Shown here piece after piece: positions 16,690 to 26,473 of a stretch of 64,000 bases of DNA. The DNA lies in contig NZ_JAIWNA010000001.1 of assembly GCF_020216065.1 (NCBI RefSeq), forward strand, positions 372,001 through 436,000, read 5' to 3'. Each line of letters opens with the position of its first letter. The first letter of the stretch is position 1. The stretch is from Nocardia rosealba. Lineage in GTDB: Bacteria; Actinomycetota; Actinomycetes; Mycobacteriales; Mycobacteriaceae. Both the position numbers and the translations under genes were made by a program. The notes beneath the pieces were generated by a model that saw only the letters and a program-made list of their open reading frames with translations, did no database searches and had not been told where the DNA came from.

Positions 16690-17796
16690 GTGCAGTTGTC
16701 GAAGCGGGTACTGAACCGGACGCTGCTCGCGCGGCAGCACCTCCTGGAGCGGTCCACGCTGAGCACACCGCGGATGTGCGAGCATCTCGTCGGGTTGCAG
16801 GCGCAGGATGTCCCGCCGCCGTTCATCGGTTTATGGAGCCGGACAGTCGATTTCGATCCCGATACGGTGTCGCGCGGATTGGACGACCGCACGCTGGTGC
16901 GGATCACCCTGATGCGCGGCACCATCCACCTCGTCACCCCGCCCGACGCCCTTCGCATCGCCCCGCACATTCAGCCCGAACTCGAAAAGGTGCCCTTCCG
17001 TAAGGGTTTCAACTACGGCGCGATGGTCGGTCTCGACCCTGAGGAGGTCCGAGCCGACGGGGAAGCGGTGCTCGGCGACGAACCGATGGCGGCCGCCGAC
17101 CTGCGCGCCGAAGCCGCCATCCGCTACCCGGATCGCGATCCGGGCGCGGTGTCGCAGACCTGGCTCTACCAGCTCCCGGTTCTGCAGACCCCGCCGCGCG
17201 GCCGCTGGCGGGACAACAGCAGGCCGGTCTGGTCGCGGGTGCAGCCTTGGCTCGGTGCCCCGCTCGACCCGGATTACCCCGTGGCCGAACTGATCCTGCG
17301 CTACCTGCGCGCCTTCGGCCCGGCCTCGACCATGGACATGCAGACCTGGTCACGCCTGCCCGGCATGAAACAGGTGGTCGCCGACCTGGGCGACCGCGTC
17401 CGCACCTACACCGACGAGCGCGGCCGGACCCTCTACGACGCCGCCGAACTCGAACTCGCCGACCCCGACCTGCCCGCCCCGGTACGCCTGCTCGGCTGGT
17501 ACGACAACGCCCTGCTCTCCCATCAGGACCGCAGCCGCGTGATCGGCGAAACCATCGCCCCGCGTTCCTTCGGCGCCAATGTCTCGCCGGTCCTGATCGA
17601 CGGCTTCACCGCAGGGGTCTACAAAGTCTTCGTGAAGTCGGGAACCGCCCGCCTCCGCGTGAGCCCTACCCGCGCATGGACGAAAGCCGAAGCGGCAGAG
17701 GTCGAATCGGAGGCCGCTGCCCTGCTCGCATTCCTGGAACCGGAATCCGCTCCGGCCGTCGAGATCCTCGACCCGGAGGCCGACCTCCGTCCGTGA
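16690..17796 (+). CDS. Winged helix DNA-binding domain protein (HTH_42, AlkX/YcaQ-like)
   Basis: Protein of 368 residues with the PF06224 signature: LNRTLLARQHLLERST...EHLVGLQAQDVPPPFIGLWSR, then LVRITLMRGTIHLVTPPDAL, and a C-terminal DGFTAGVYKV block. Relatives include glycosylases that unhook DNA crosslinks (YcaQ, AlkX). Many actinobacterial genomes hold several copies, some unlinked to repair. Start GTG at 16690. The catalytic QxQ-type motif appears as GLQAQD, compatible with glycosylase activity, but this is inference. Confidence 0.8.
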   Translation: MQLSKRVLNRTLLARQHLLERSTLSTPRMCEHLVGLQAQDVPPPFIGLWSRTVDFDPDTVSRGLDDRTLVRITLMRGTIHLVTPPDALRIAPHIQPELEKVPFRKGFNYGAMVGLDPEEVRADGEAVLGDEPMAAADLRAEAAIRYPDRDPGAVSQTWLYQLPVLQTPPRGRWRDNSRPVWSRVQPWLGAPLDPDYPVAELILRYLRAFGPASTMDMQTWSRLPGMKQVVADLGDRVRTYTDERGRTLYDAAELELADPDLPAPVRLLGWYDNALLSHQDRSRVIGETIAPRSFGANVSPVLIDGFTAGVYKVFVKSGTARLRVSPTRAWTKAEAAEVESEAAALLAFLEPESAPAVEILDPEADLRP

Positions 17797-17921
17797 CACG
17801 GGTTTAACGCCGGGGAAATACCGGATTCCTAGGGTCGGTACCACGACGTTCATGGCTGAAACGGGTGTCGTGCTCGGCTGAACCCGGCGAGCGAACCAGC
17901 CGCAACCGAAAGGGTGCGCGC

Positions 17922-19226
17922 ATGGGTTCGTCCGTGGTCATCACCGATGTCACCGTCTACACACCGCAGGGGTGGTGCCCCGGCGAGGTCGTCGTCCGCG
18001 ACGGCCGGGTCGTCGCATTGCGGGCGGGCCAGGAGCACGCGGCGCTTCCACGCTTCGACGGTGGCGGCGGCTATCTGCTTCCCGGCTTCGTCAACACCCA
18101 CACCCACCTGCAACAGGCAGTGCTTCGCGGCGTGGGTGAAGGGCTGCCGCTGCTGGAATGGTTGCGCTGCGTCGGCGAGCACACCGTCGCCGCCACGCCC
18201 GAACAGACCTACCTCTCGGCTCTGGCCGGCGGCTTGGAACTGCTGCGCAGCGGGGTGACCACGGTGGTCGAGCACCTGTGGCCGAACCCGTCCGACCAGG
18301 TGCACCAGGCCGTGATCCGCGCGCTCGACGAGCTCGGCATCCGGGTGGTCCTCGGGCGCGGCATCGTCGACCGCGCCGACGTCACCCGCAAATGGGGCCT
18401 CGACCCGCGCCTGATGCAACCGCTCGACGAGGCGTTCGCCCATATCGACGCACTCGACCGGCAGCTGGCGGGCTCGCGCATCACCACCGCGCTGGCCGTG
18501 CCCAACCCGCGCTGCCTCACTCCCGACGGCATGGCGGCGGCCCGCGCCTACGCCGAGTCGACCGGTAAAACAGTGTCGATCCATGTCCTCGAGACCACCA
18601 CCGACGACGACATGTGCCGCCTGCATGCCGGTATGGGCGCCGTCGACTACCTCGACACCAACGGCTTCCTCGGGGAGCGCACTCTCGCCGTCCACTGTGT
18701 GAACCTCGACGCGCACGGTCGCGCGGTCTTCGCCGAGCGCGGTGTCACCGTCTCCTACAACCCGATCTCGAACATGCGCCTCGGCAGCGGCATCGCCCCG
18801 ATCGGTGACATGCTCGCCGCCGGGATCGACGTGACCCTCGGCGTCGACGGCGCGGCCAGCAACGACACCCAGGACATGCTGCTGACTTTGCGCATGGGCG
18901 CGTATCTGCAGCGCGCCGCACACCGGCGCGCCGACCTCTTCGGCATCGACCGCATGCTGCACATGGCAACGGGTGCGGCCGGTCGGGTGCTCGACGGACC
19001 GGTGCACAGTGGTATCGCCGTCGGCGACCGGGCCGACCTCACCCTGGTCCGCTTCGATCGCGATTTCGCCTGTCTGCCTGTGCTCGACCCGGGCGCGACC
19101 CTGCTGACGACCGCGTCACCGCGTGTGGTCGACACGGTCTGGGTCGACGGCGAGGCAGTTATCCGCGACGGCCACAGCACGAGAGTCGACACCGAGGAAC
19201 TGACTCACCGCCTGATCCACATGTGA
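17922..19226 (+). CDS. Amidohydrolase family protein (ATZ/TRZ-like deaminase)
   Basis: Metal-dependent hydrolase of 434 residues. The HxH motif is in FVNTHTHLQQAV near residue 60; a further metal His is in AVHCVN, and the Asp in LGVDGAASNDTQDM. This places it with the guanine deaminase/TrzA/AtzB chlorohydrolase subgroup, which deaminate or hydrolyse N-heterocyclic rings. The ATG at 17922 follows directly on a purine-rich stretch. It lies 109 bases before an ABC importer in the same direction, and the whole block to the GntR gene reads as a catabolic unit for an N-heterocycle or related compound. The substrate is inferred. Confidence 0.88.
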   Translation: MGSSVVITDVTVYTPQGWCPGEVVVRDGRVVALRAGQEHAALPRFDGGGGYLLPGFVNTHTHLQQAVLRGVGEGLPLLEWLRCVGEHTVAATPEQTYLSALAGGLELLRSGVTTVVEHLWPNPSDQVHQAVIRALDELGIRVVLGRGIVDRADVTRKWGLDPRLMQPLDEAFAHIDALDRQLAGSRITTALAVPNPRCLTPDGMAAARAYAESTGKTVSIHVLETTTDDDMCRLHAGMGAVDYLDTNGFLGERTLAVHCVNLDAHGRAVFAERGVTVSYNPISNMRLGSGIAPIGDMLAAGIDVTLGVDGAASNDTQDMLLTLRMGAYLQRAAHRRADLFGIDRMLHMATGAAGRVLDGPVHSGIAVGDRADLTLVRFDRDFACLPVLDPGATLLTTASPRVVDTVWVDGEAVIRDGHSTRVDTEELTHRLIHM

Positions 19227-19297
19227 TGAATGTTAATCCGGCAGAAACAGGCCACATATTGCATGTAATCCAGCAAGTCCACACTGAATTCATTCAC

Positions 19298-19313
19298 ATG
19301 TTGCACGCAACAT
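19298..19313. promoter_or_regulatory. Palindromic candidate operator upstream of the ABC importer
   Basis: ATGTTGC and GCAACAT are perfect 7-bp arms around AC, 22 bases upstream of the importer start. It fits the size of a GntR/FadR-type operator, and a GntR gene ends this cluster. Confidence 0.45.
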
Positions 19314-19335
19314 CCACCGTAGGAAGGTGATCACG

Positions 19336-20121
19336 GTGACGCTCTACGACACAGTGAACGACGCGGATGCGAGAACGCTGCTCGCCGGACTCGAGGTTTC
19401 CTTCGCGGGCGTCGGCAAACGTTTCGGCGGTGACGACGGCACCTTGGCCCTCACCGGCATCGATCTGGATATCCGCGAGGGCGAGTTCGTCGCCGTGGTC
19501 GGGCCGTCCGGTTGCGGCAAGTCCACCCTGCTCCGCCTGGCTGCCGGCCTCGAGCGGGTGAGCGCGGGAGCCGTTGCGGTGCGGACGAACTCGATCGGCT
19601 TCATCTTCCAGGAAGCCACCCTGCTGCCCTGGCGCAAGGTGCGGCGCAATGTCGAACTCTCGGCGGAGCTGGCCGGGGTGCCGCGCGCTGTGCGCCGGGC
19701 GCGGGTGGAACGGGCCATCGAGGCGGTCGGTCTGGCCGACTTCGCGAATGCCTTGCCGCGCAAGCTCTCCGGCGGCATGCGGATGCGGGTCTCGCTGGCC
19801 AGGGCGCTGGCACTGGAGCCGCGCCTGATGCTGCTCGACGAACCCTTCGGCGCGCTCGACGAGATGACGCGACTGACCATGCAGGAGGAACTGCTCCGCC
19901 TCTACCGCGACAACGCCTTCACTGCCCTGTTCATCACACACTCGGTGGCGGAGGCGGTCTTCCTCGCGTCGCGGGTGGTGGTGATGTCGGCGCGGCCGGG
20001 GCGGGTGCACGAGGTGATCGACGTCGACCTGCCCTATCCGCGCGACCGTGAACTGCGCTTCGATCCCGCCTTCACCGAACTGGTCGCGCGCGTGTCGCAC
20101 TCGTTGAAAGAGGCTTCCTGA
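19336..20121 (+). CDS. ABC importer ATP-binding protein (SsuB/TauB type)
   Basis: ATPase subunit of 261 residues. The Walker A is VVGPSGCGKSTLL, the Q-loop FQEATLLPW, the signature KLSGGMRMRVSLARAL, the Walker B LMLLDEPFGALDE and the switch His FITHSVAEAV. It belongs to the nitrate/sulfonate/taurine family and energises uptake at the inner membrane. GTG 19336 is preferred because AGGAAGG ends eight bases upstream; GTG 19327 is possible. The stop overlaps the permease start by one base. Confidence 0.9.
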   Translation: MTLYDTVNDADARTLLAGLEVSFAGVGKRFGGDDGTLALTGIDLDIREGEFVAVVGPSGCGKSTLLRLAAGLERVSAGAVAVRTNSIGFIFQEATLLPWRKVRRNVELSAELAGVPRAVRRARVERAIEAVGLADFANALPRKLSGGMRMRVSLARALALEPRLMLLDEPFGALDEMTRLTMQEELLRLYRDNAFTALFITHSVAEAVFLASRVVVMSARPGRVHEVIDVDLPYPRDRELRFDPAFTELVARVSHSLKEAS

Positions 20122-20969
20122 TGGTGAGTATCGCTGCCCGGGCCGTAATACCGGCGAAGCCGGAGACCGAACTGTCCACCGCACGCGTGCGCAAGATCGC
20201 CAAGACCCTTGCCGCGCCGGCTATTTCGATCACTCTTGCCCTCGCTGCCTGGTATGCGGTGTCGATGCTGGTGCTCAGCGAGGGCCGCCGCTTCCTGTTG
20301 CCACCGCCGCATGTGGTGTTCACCGAGTCGCTGGCCGATCCGAAGAAGCTCGAGGTGATGGGCGAGGCGCTGGCGGTCACCGCGCGGGTCGCGCTCACCG
20401 GGCTGCTGATCTCGGCCGTGCTCGGCGTCGCCATCGCGGTGCTGATGAGCCAGGCCAAACCGATCGAGAACGTCGTCTACCCGTATGCCGTGGTGCTGCA
20501 AGCGATTCCGGTGCTCGCCGTGGTTCCCTTGATCGGGCTGTGGCTCGGTTACGGATTCGCCGCGCGGACCACGGTCTGTGTGCTCATCGCCATTCATCCG
20601 ATCATCGCGATGACGCTGTTCGGCATCAAATCGGTCGACGCGAACCTGCGCGAGCTGTTCACCCTCGGCCGCGCCGGGCGCTTGCGCAGGCTCTGGTCCC
20701 TGCAACTTCCCGCCGCCCTGCCCTCCACGCTGACCGGTTTGCGCACGGCCGCAGGGCTTTCCGTCACCGGCGCGATCATCGGCGACATGTTCTTCGCGCA
20801 GGGCAAACCCGGCATCGGCACCCTGCTCGACACCTACCGCGCCCGGCTGCAATCCGAGGACCTCATCGGCGCGCTCCTGCTCGCCGCCCTGTTCGGGGTG
20901 CTCGTGTTCACCGTTTTCACGCTGATCCAGACGGTCAGCGTCGGCCGCTGGCACGACTCGGCCCACTAG
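20121..20969 (+). CDS. ABC importer permease
   Basis: Membrane subunit of 282 residues with six hydrophobic segments. It has the BPD-type coupling motif around VDANLRELFTLGRAGRLRRLWSLQLPAALPSTLTGLRTAAGLS, the EAA loop that contacts the ATPase. It belongs to the SsuC/TauC family. It sits between the ATPase and the substrate-binding lipoprotein genes. Confidence 0.9.
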   Translation: MVSIAARAVIPAKPETELSTARVRKIAKTLAAPAISITLALAAWYAVSMLVLSEGRRFLLPPPHVVFTESLADPKKLEVMGEALAVTARVALTGLLISAVLGVAIAVLMSQAKPIENVVYPYAVVLQAIPVLAVVPLIGLWLGYGFAARTTVCVLIAIHPIIAMTLFGIKSVDANLRELFTLGRAGRLRRLWSLQLPAALPSTLTGLRTAAGLSVTGAIIGDMFFAQGKPGIGTLLDTYRARLQSEDLIGALLLAALFGVLVFTVFTLIQTVSVGRWHDSAH

Positions 20970-20980
20970 AAGGAACCACC

Positions 20981-22141
20981 ATGAAGAACGCACGCCCCCT
21001 GCGCCGCCTCGGTATCGCGGCCCTTGCCCTCACCCTCGCCGCCTGTTCCGGCGAAACCGGCGACGACCCCGCCGTCGCCCTCGAACCCGCACCCGCCGAT
21101 CAACGGCTGGCCGGTGTCTGCCCGGATACCGTTGTCGTGCAGCTGCAATGGGCCCCGGAAACCGACTCCGGCCCGATCTTCGGCCTGCTCGGCCCCGGCT
21201 ACACCGTCGACGCCGACAACAACAAGATCACCGGTCCGCTCGTCACCGCGGGCAAGGACACCGGGGTGGAACTCGAGATTCGGGCGGGCGGACCGGCCAT
21301 CGGCTTCCAGACGGTGCCGTCGCAGATGTATGTCGACGAGAGCATCACCCTCGGCCTCGCCCACTCCGAGCACGCCATCGCCGCCGCCGGGCAGCAGCCG
21401 ATCGTGGCGGTCACCACCTTGCTGCGCAACAGCCCGCAGATGCTGATGTGGGATCCGGCGACCAATCCCGGCTGGCAGGGGATCGCCGATATCGGCCGGT
21501 CCGGCAAGCCGATCGTGGTGTCCAAGGGTCAGCTGTACCCGGACTGGCTGGTGGCGCGTGGCCTGGTGAAAGCCGAACAGATCGACGCCTCCTACGACAA
21601 TTCGCCGTCCCGGTTCGTCACCGACCCGTCGTTCGCACAGCAGGGTTTCGTCAACGCCGAGCCCTACACCTACGAACACGAGGTGCGCGCCTGGAACAAG
21701 CCCGTGCGCTACCAACTGCTCAAGGACGTGGGCTACGAGGGATACGCCCGCACGGTGAACGTCCGGGTGGACAAACTCGCCGAATTGCGGCCCTGCCTGC
21801 AGAAATTGGTCCCGATGATCCAGCGGGCCACCGCCGAATTCCGGGCCGATTCGACGCATGTCGACGAGGTGGTCGTCGATGTGGTCGAGCAGAATCCCAA
21901 GCTCAGCCCCTACAGCGCCGAGCTCGCCGCGTTCGGCTCGAAAGCGCTGATCGACGGCGGCCTGATCGGCAACGACAGCGACGGTGTGCTCGGCAGCTTC
22001 GACGAGGCCCGCGTGCAGCGCATCATCGACGAGTTCGCGCCCATCCTGCGCGCGGGCGGGGCGAACGTGCCGACCGAGCTGCGCGCATCGGATCTCGTCA
22101 CCAAGGAATTCCTCGACCCGTCCATCTCCGTCACCGGATAA
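20981..22141 (+). CDS. ABC importer substrate-binding lipoprotein (NMT1/THI5-like)
   Basis: Protein of 386 residues with a lipoprotein signal (RRLGIAALALTLAACSGE; acylated Cys in LAAC) and a periplasmic-binding fold of the NMT1/SsuA type. Evidence includes VVVQLQWAPETDSGPIFGLLGPGYT and SRFVTDPSFAQQGFVNAEPYTYE. These recruit pyrimidine precursors, sulfonates or aromatic N-compounds to the importer. It starts at ATG 20981, 11 bases after the permease stop, with AGAAGGAACC before it. Confidence 0.88.
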   Translation: MKNARPLRRLGIAALALTLAACSGETGDDPAVALEPAPADQRLAGVCPDTVVVQLQWAPETDSGPIFGLLGPGYTVDADNNKITGPLVTAGKDTGVELEIRAGGPAIGFQTVPSQMYVDESITLGLAHSEHAIAAAGQQPIVAVTTLLRNSPQMLMWDPATNPGWQGIADIGRSGKPIVVSKGQLYPDWLVARGLVKAEQIDASYDNSPSRFVTDPSFAQQGFVNAEPYTYEHEVRAWNKPVRYQLLKDVGYEGYARTVNVRVDKLAELRPCLQKLVPMIQRATAEFRADSTHVDEVVVDVVEQNPKLSPYSAELAAFGSKALIDGGLIGNDSDGVLGSFDEARVQRIIDEFAPILRAGGANVPTELRASDLVTKEFLDPSISVTG

Positions 22142-22152
22142 GGAGACATTCC

Positions 22153-23142
22153 ATGAGCACCAGCTACGACCTGTCCGAGGTCTCGCGCGAGAAGCGGATG
22201 GGCGGCCTCGGGAGGGAAACCGCCCGCGAGATCCGCGTCGTCGACCTCACCGATTTCGAGGATCGCCGCGCCGAGATCACCGACCAACTGTGGGCGGCGG
22301 CCACCGAGATCGGCTTCTTCCAGCTCTCCGGCCACGGTATCCCGCAAGCTCTGATCGACGAGATGTTCCGTGCCACAGCGGAGTTCTTCGCCTTGCCGGA
22401 AAAGATCAAAGGCCAATATCCGCTGGTGAAGGAACACAACGCCGGCTGGGAGAGCATGAGTCAGGTGCGTCCGTCCATCGGAGTGCCCGATCAGAAGGAG
22501 TCGTATCAGGTCACCCGGCCGCACATGGACCGGCTCTGGCCGAGCGAGACCGAGCTGCCCGGATTCCGTTCGCGTGTCCTGGATTTCGAGCACCGGGCCT
22601 GGGAAGTGGCGATGCGGGTGCTGTCCTGCTTCGCCGACCGGCTCGGACTGGCGCGCGAACACTTCACCGCCGCACACGATCCCGCATCGCCGAACTACCA
22701 GAGCGCACTCCGGTTACTGCACTACTTCGCGGTGCCCGCGGAACTGCGCAGCGTTCCCGGCCGCTGGCGGGCAGGCGCGCACACCGACTTCGACTGCCTC
22801 ACCCTGCTTTTCCAGCGCGACGGCCAAGGCGGGCTGCAAGTATGTCCCGGCAAGGAGATGGCCGAACAGGAATGGACCTCTATCACCCCGTCCTCGAGCC
22901 TGATCACCTGCAATATCGGTGACATGCTCACCCGCTGGAGCGACGACCTGCTGCCGTCGAACTTCCACCGGGTCCGCAGCCCCGGCGACGGCGAGTACCA
23001 GGGCGAGCGCTACAGCATCGCCTACTTCGCCCAGGCCGACCGCGACGCGATCATCCAGGGGCCCGGCGGCAAGTACCCACCGGTCACCGCGGCCGACTTC
23101 CTCTCCCAGCGTGTGCGAGCCAACTACCGGCCGCAGGGATAA
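22153..23142 (+). CDS. 2OG-Fe(II) dioxygenase, isopenicillin N synthase-like family
   Basis: Non-haem iron oxygenase of 329 residues. An N-terminal DIOX_N region (IRVVDLTDFEDRRAEITDQLWAAATEIGFFQLSGHGIP) precedes the catalytic core with metal ligands HTD (AGAHTDFDCLTLLFQ) and His (LPSNFHRVRSP). An RxS-type 2-oxoglutarate motif, RYSIAYF, follows. It is part of the importer operon (11-base gap), so it probably hydroxylates or oxidatively opens the imported substrate, as thymine-7-hydroxylase-type enzymes do. Substrate inferred from context. Confidence 0.88.
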   Translation: MSTSYDLSEVSREKRMGGLGRETAREIRVVDLTDFEDRRAEITDQLWAAATEIGFFQLSGHGIPQALIDEMFRATAEFFALPEKIKGQYPLVKEHNAGWESMSQVRPSIGVPDQKESYQVTRPHMDRLWPSETELPGFRSRVLDFEHRAWEVAMRVLSCFADRLGLAREHFTAAHDPASPNYQSALRLLHYFAVPAELRSVPGRWRAGAHTDFDCLTLLFQRDGQGGLQVCPGKEMAEQEWTSITPSSSLITCNIGDMLTRWSDDLLPSNFHRVRSPGDGEYQGERYSIAYFAQADRDAIIQGPGGKYPPVTAADFLSQRVRANYRPQG

Positions 23143-23170
23143 TCGGCGTAGACAACGGAAGGACACTCTC

Positions 23171-23239
23171 ATGAGCGGTCGGTGCCCGAAGACGGTAGCG
23201 GAGCGTGGCCACGGCGGGGCGCCCGAGCATGCGGGATGA
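23171..23239 (+). CDS. Possible 22-codon leader ORF before gntR
   Basis: An ATG with a good Shine-Dalgarno (GGAAGGAC, 6 bases upstream) opens a 22-codon frame, MSGRCPKTVAERGHGGAPEHAG, that overlaps the gntR start in another frame. It may be a coupling peptide, or the true start of gntR may lie differently with a sequencing or natural frameshift. Low support. Confidence 0.25.
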   Translation: MSGRCPKTVAERGHGGAPEHAG

Positions 23240-23921
23240 GCAGCGGCGCCCGGCGGAGGCAGCGCGCGCGGGCACGCTGGGCGACGACGGTGGTTCGCTG
23301 CTCGGCCCGTCGGTGCATCGCCGGATCAGGCAGCTGGTCCTTTCCGGCGAACTCGCCCCGGGCAGCCCACTCAGCGTGCCCGCGCTGGCCACTCGGCTCG
23401 GGGTGAGCCGCAGCCCGGTGCGCGAGGCCGTGCAGCAGCTGATCTACGAGGGCCTCGCGGTGAGCACGCCGCACGCCGGCGCGAAGGTGGCCGCCGTCGA
23501 CGACGAACGCATCCGCGAGGTACTCGCGGTCCGCGCCGTCCTCGACGGCCTGGCCGCCGCCACGGCCGCCACCCGCCTCACCGATGCCGACCTCGACAAG
23601 CTCGCGGCCGTCATCGCCGCCCAGGAAACCAACCTGGACGACACCACCGACGCGGCCCGCGACGCCCAGCTCGACCTGGAATTCCACAGCTTCATCCGGG
23701 ACGCATCCGGAAACAGCTGCCTCGCCGACGAATCGGCGCGCCTGGAAGCCCAGGCACACCTCTACCGCGGCGACCTGTGGTGCTCGGCGCGCAACCGTCG
23801 CGTGGCCCTGCGCGAACACCGCCGCATCCTCGAAGCCCTGGAATCAGGCCACCCCGAATCGGCCCGCATTGCCGCGGAGGCACACGTCCACGGCCTGATG
23901 ACGCGCCTCACCCGGCACTGA
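23205..23921 (+). CDS. GntR family transcriptional regulator (FadR/FCD type)
   Basis: Protein of 238 residues. The winged helix is VHRRIRQLVLSGELAPGSPLSVPALATRLGVSRSPVREAVQQLIYEGLA. The C-terminal FCD-type helical domain has DLEFHSFIRDASGN and REHRRILEALESGHP, with the Asp/His ligands of the FCD metal site. It closes the amidohydrolase/importer/oxygenase unit and probably represses it until the substrate is present. The start is uncertain: GTG 23205 or ATG 23229, both overlapping a short leader frame. Confidence 0.88.
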   Translation: MATAGRPSMRDEQRRPAEAARAGTLGDDGGSLLGPSVHRRIRQLVLSGELAPGSPLSVPALATRLGVSRSPVREAVQQLIYEGLAVSTPHAGAKVAAVDDERIREVLAVRAVLDGLAAATAATRLTDADLDKLAAVIAAQETNLDDTTDAARDAQLDLEFHSFIRDASGNSCLADESARLEAQAHLYRGDLWCSARNRRVALREHRRILEALESGHPESARIAAEAHVHGLMTRLTRH

Positions 23922-24003
23922 CGCGCCTCGCCCCGTGGCCAAGCTTTGATGTGCTGCGCTTCAACGACCCCGCCCGGCGCTGCGCCGTGCCTCGACGGCC
24001 TCG

Positions 24004-24035
24004 CTCGGCACCGGCTTGCCTGAGCCGGTGCCGAG
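24004..24035. terminator. Strong hairpin between convergent gntR and lrp genes
   Basis: CTCGGCACCGGCT and AGCCGGTGCCGAG form a perfect 13-bp stem with a 6-base loop. It is central in the 173-base convergent gap and probably ends transcription from both sides. No T-run is present, as is usual in these genomes. Confidence 0.6.
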
Positions 24036-24094
24036 GCGGGTGTCACGCTCGATGGCCCTAGTCGGCCACGGCGCCAGAGGTTTTCGCGTGCGTC

Positions 24095-24643
24095 CTACCG
24101 GTCCGTGGCGCGGGTACCCGGCGGGCTGACACGCCGATCCCGATAGGCGGGTGCCTTCGCGGTGCCGGCGGGTGCCAGCGTGCGCAGCAGGGGAAGCGTG
24201 CGCCGTTCGATCACCGTCGACAGCACGATCACGCTGTGCGACCGCACCACCGCGCTGGTCCGGTCGATGCTGAGCAGCACGGCCTGCAGACCGGCGTGCG
24301 AATCGGCACCGATCCGGCAGAGCACGTCACCGGAACCCGTGGTGGCATAGGCCTCGAGCACGCCGGGTATCGCGTCGAGTTCGGCGGTGAGGGTGTCGAG
24401 CGCGCCCTGGGCGATCTCCAGGGTGACGAACGCCTGCACATCGAAACCCGCTGCGGTGACGTCGATCTGGGGGTCGTAGGAGGCGATCACCCCGGCCTCC
24501 TCCATCCGGTTGATCCTGGCCTGCACCGTCGCGCGGGCCACCTTCGTGCGCCGCGAGAGTTCCAGGATTCCGGCCTTCTGGAATTCGTGCATGGCCGACA
24601 GGATCGCCAGGTCGAGTTCGTCCAGTTTCGCGGGTGTGCGCAT
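24095..24643 (-). CDS. Lrp/AsnC family transcriptional regulator
   Basis: Protein of 182 residues. The N-terminal HTH reads LDELDLAILSAMHEFQKAGILELSRRTKVARATVQARINRMEEAGVI. A RAM ligand-binding domain follows (VQAFVTLEIAQGALDTLTAELDAIPGVLEAYATTGSGDVLCRIG). It is divergent from hpd, so it most likely controls tyrosine/phenylalanine breakdown in response to an aromatic amino acid. ATG 24643 is chosen because the HTH begins there; the longer frame adds 25 unrelated residues. Confidence 0.88.
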   Translation of the reverse strand: MRTPAKLDELDLAILSAMHEFQKAGILELSRRTKVARATVQARINRMEEAGVIASYDPQIDVTAAGFDVQAFVTLEIAQGALDTLTAELDAIPGVLEAYATTGSGDVLCRIGADSHAGLQAVLLSIDRTSAVVRSHSVIVLSTVIERRTLPLLRTLAPAGTAKAPAYRDRRVSPPGTRATDR

Positions 24644-24742
24644 GCCAGACCTCCGTCCTCGGGTGCTATTCAAATTGTCCACCATCCGGGAGCCTGAGGT
24701 ATCAACTTTGGTCAGCATGACCAGGCTCGAGCCGGGTTGTTG

Positions 24743-25917
<1,175 letters not shown>

Positions 25918-25948
25918 GCGGGTCCGCGCACGCACTACAGTTCAAGGC

Positions 25949-26473
25949 ATGCGGATCCCCTCGGCGATCATCACCGGCATGGCCCTGGCTGTCGTGCTGT
26001 CGTCGTGCGGATCGGGGGGCGACTCCGATTCGCCGACCGGCCCGAAACGGCCACCACCGAAGGTGGCCTCGCTCGGGCCCTTCGTCGGCGAGTGCGGGCA
26101 CGTCACCGACGACGAGGTGCGCCAACTGGCCGGGCTGTCCCAGATCACGCGGGTGTACAAGAACTCGACCGGGTGCAACTGGCAGTCGGCCGGGTTGTAC
26201 GCGCCGAGTGTGACATTCGCGTCGTATCGCGGCAGCCCGATCGACCGTGAGCGGGCCTGGGTGTCCAGCGTCGGCCGCGAACCGGAACGCGTCGACGTGA
26301 ACGGTCGCCCGGGCTTCCAGGCCCTCGACCCGGGGGGCATCTGCGATTTCGCGGTGCAGCTCGACGACGATTTCTTCGAATGGTCCATCTCCGACGGCGC
26401 TTTCGCCTCCGCGGGCAACCCGTGCGATCGCGCGCGCAAACTGGCCGAGCTCACTCTTGGACGGTTGCGATGA
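25949..26473 (+). CDS. DUF3558 lipoprotein
   Basis: Secreted lipoprotein of 174 residues: signal MRIPSAIITGMALAVVLSSCGSG with a lipobox ending in SSC. The mature part shows the DUF3558 pattern of paired cysteines (ECGHVTDDEVRQLAGL, TGCNWQ, GICDFAVQLDD, NPCDRARKLAELTLGRL). The family is restricted to mycolic-acid actinomycetes and its function is unknown. It is coupled to a second family member by a 4-base overlap. Confidence 0.85.
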   Translation: MRIPSAIITGMALAVVLSSCGSGGDSDSPTGPKRPPPKVASLGPFVGECGHVTDDEVRQLAGLSQITRVYKNSTGCNWQSAGLYAPSVTFASYRGSPIDRERAWVSSVGREPERVDVNGRPGFQALDPGGICDFAVQLDDDFFEWSISDGAFASAGNPCDRARKLAELTLGRLR

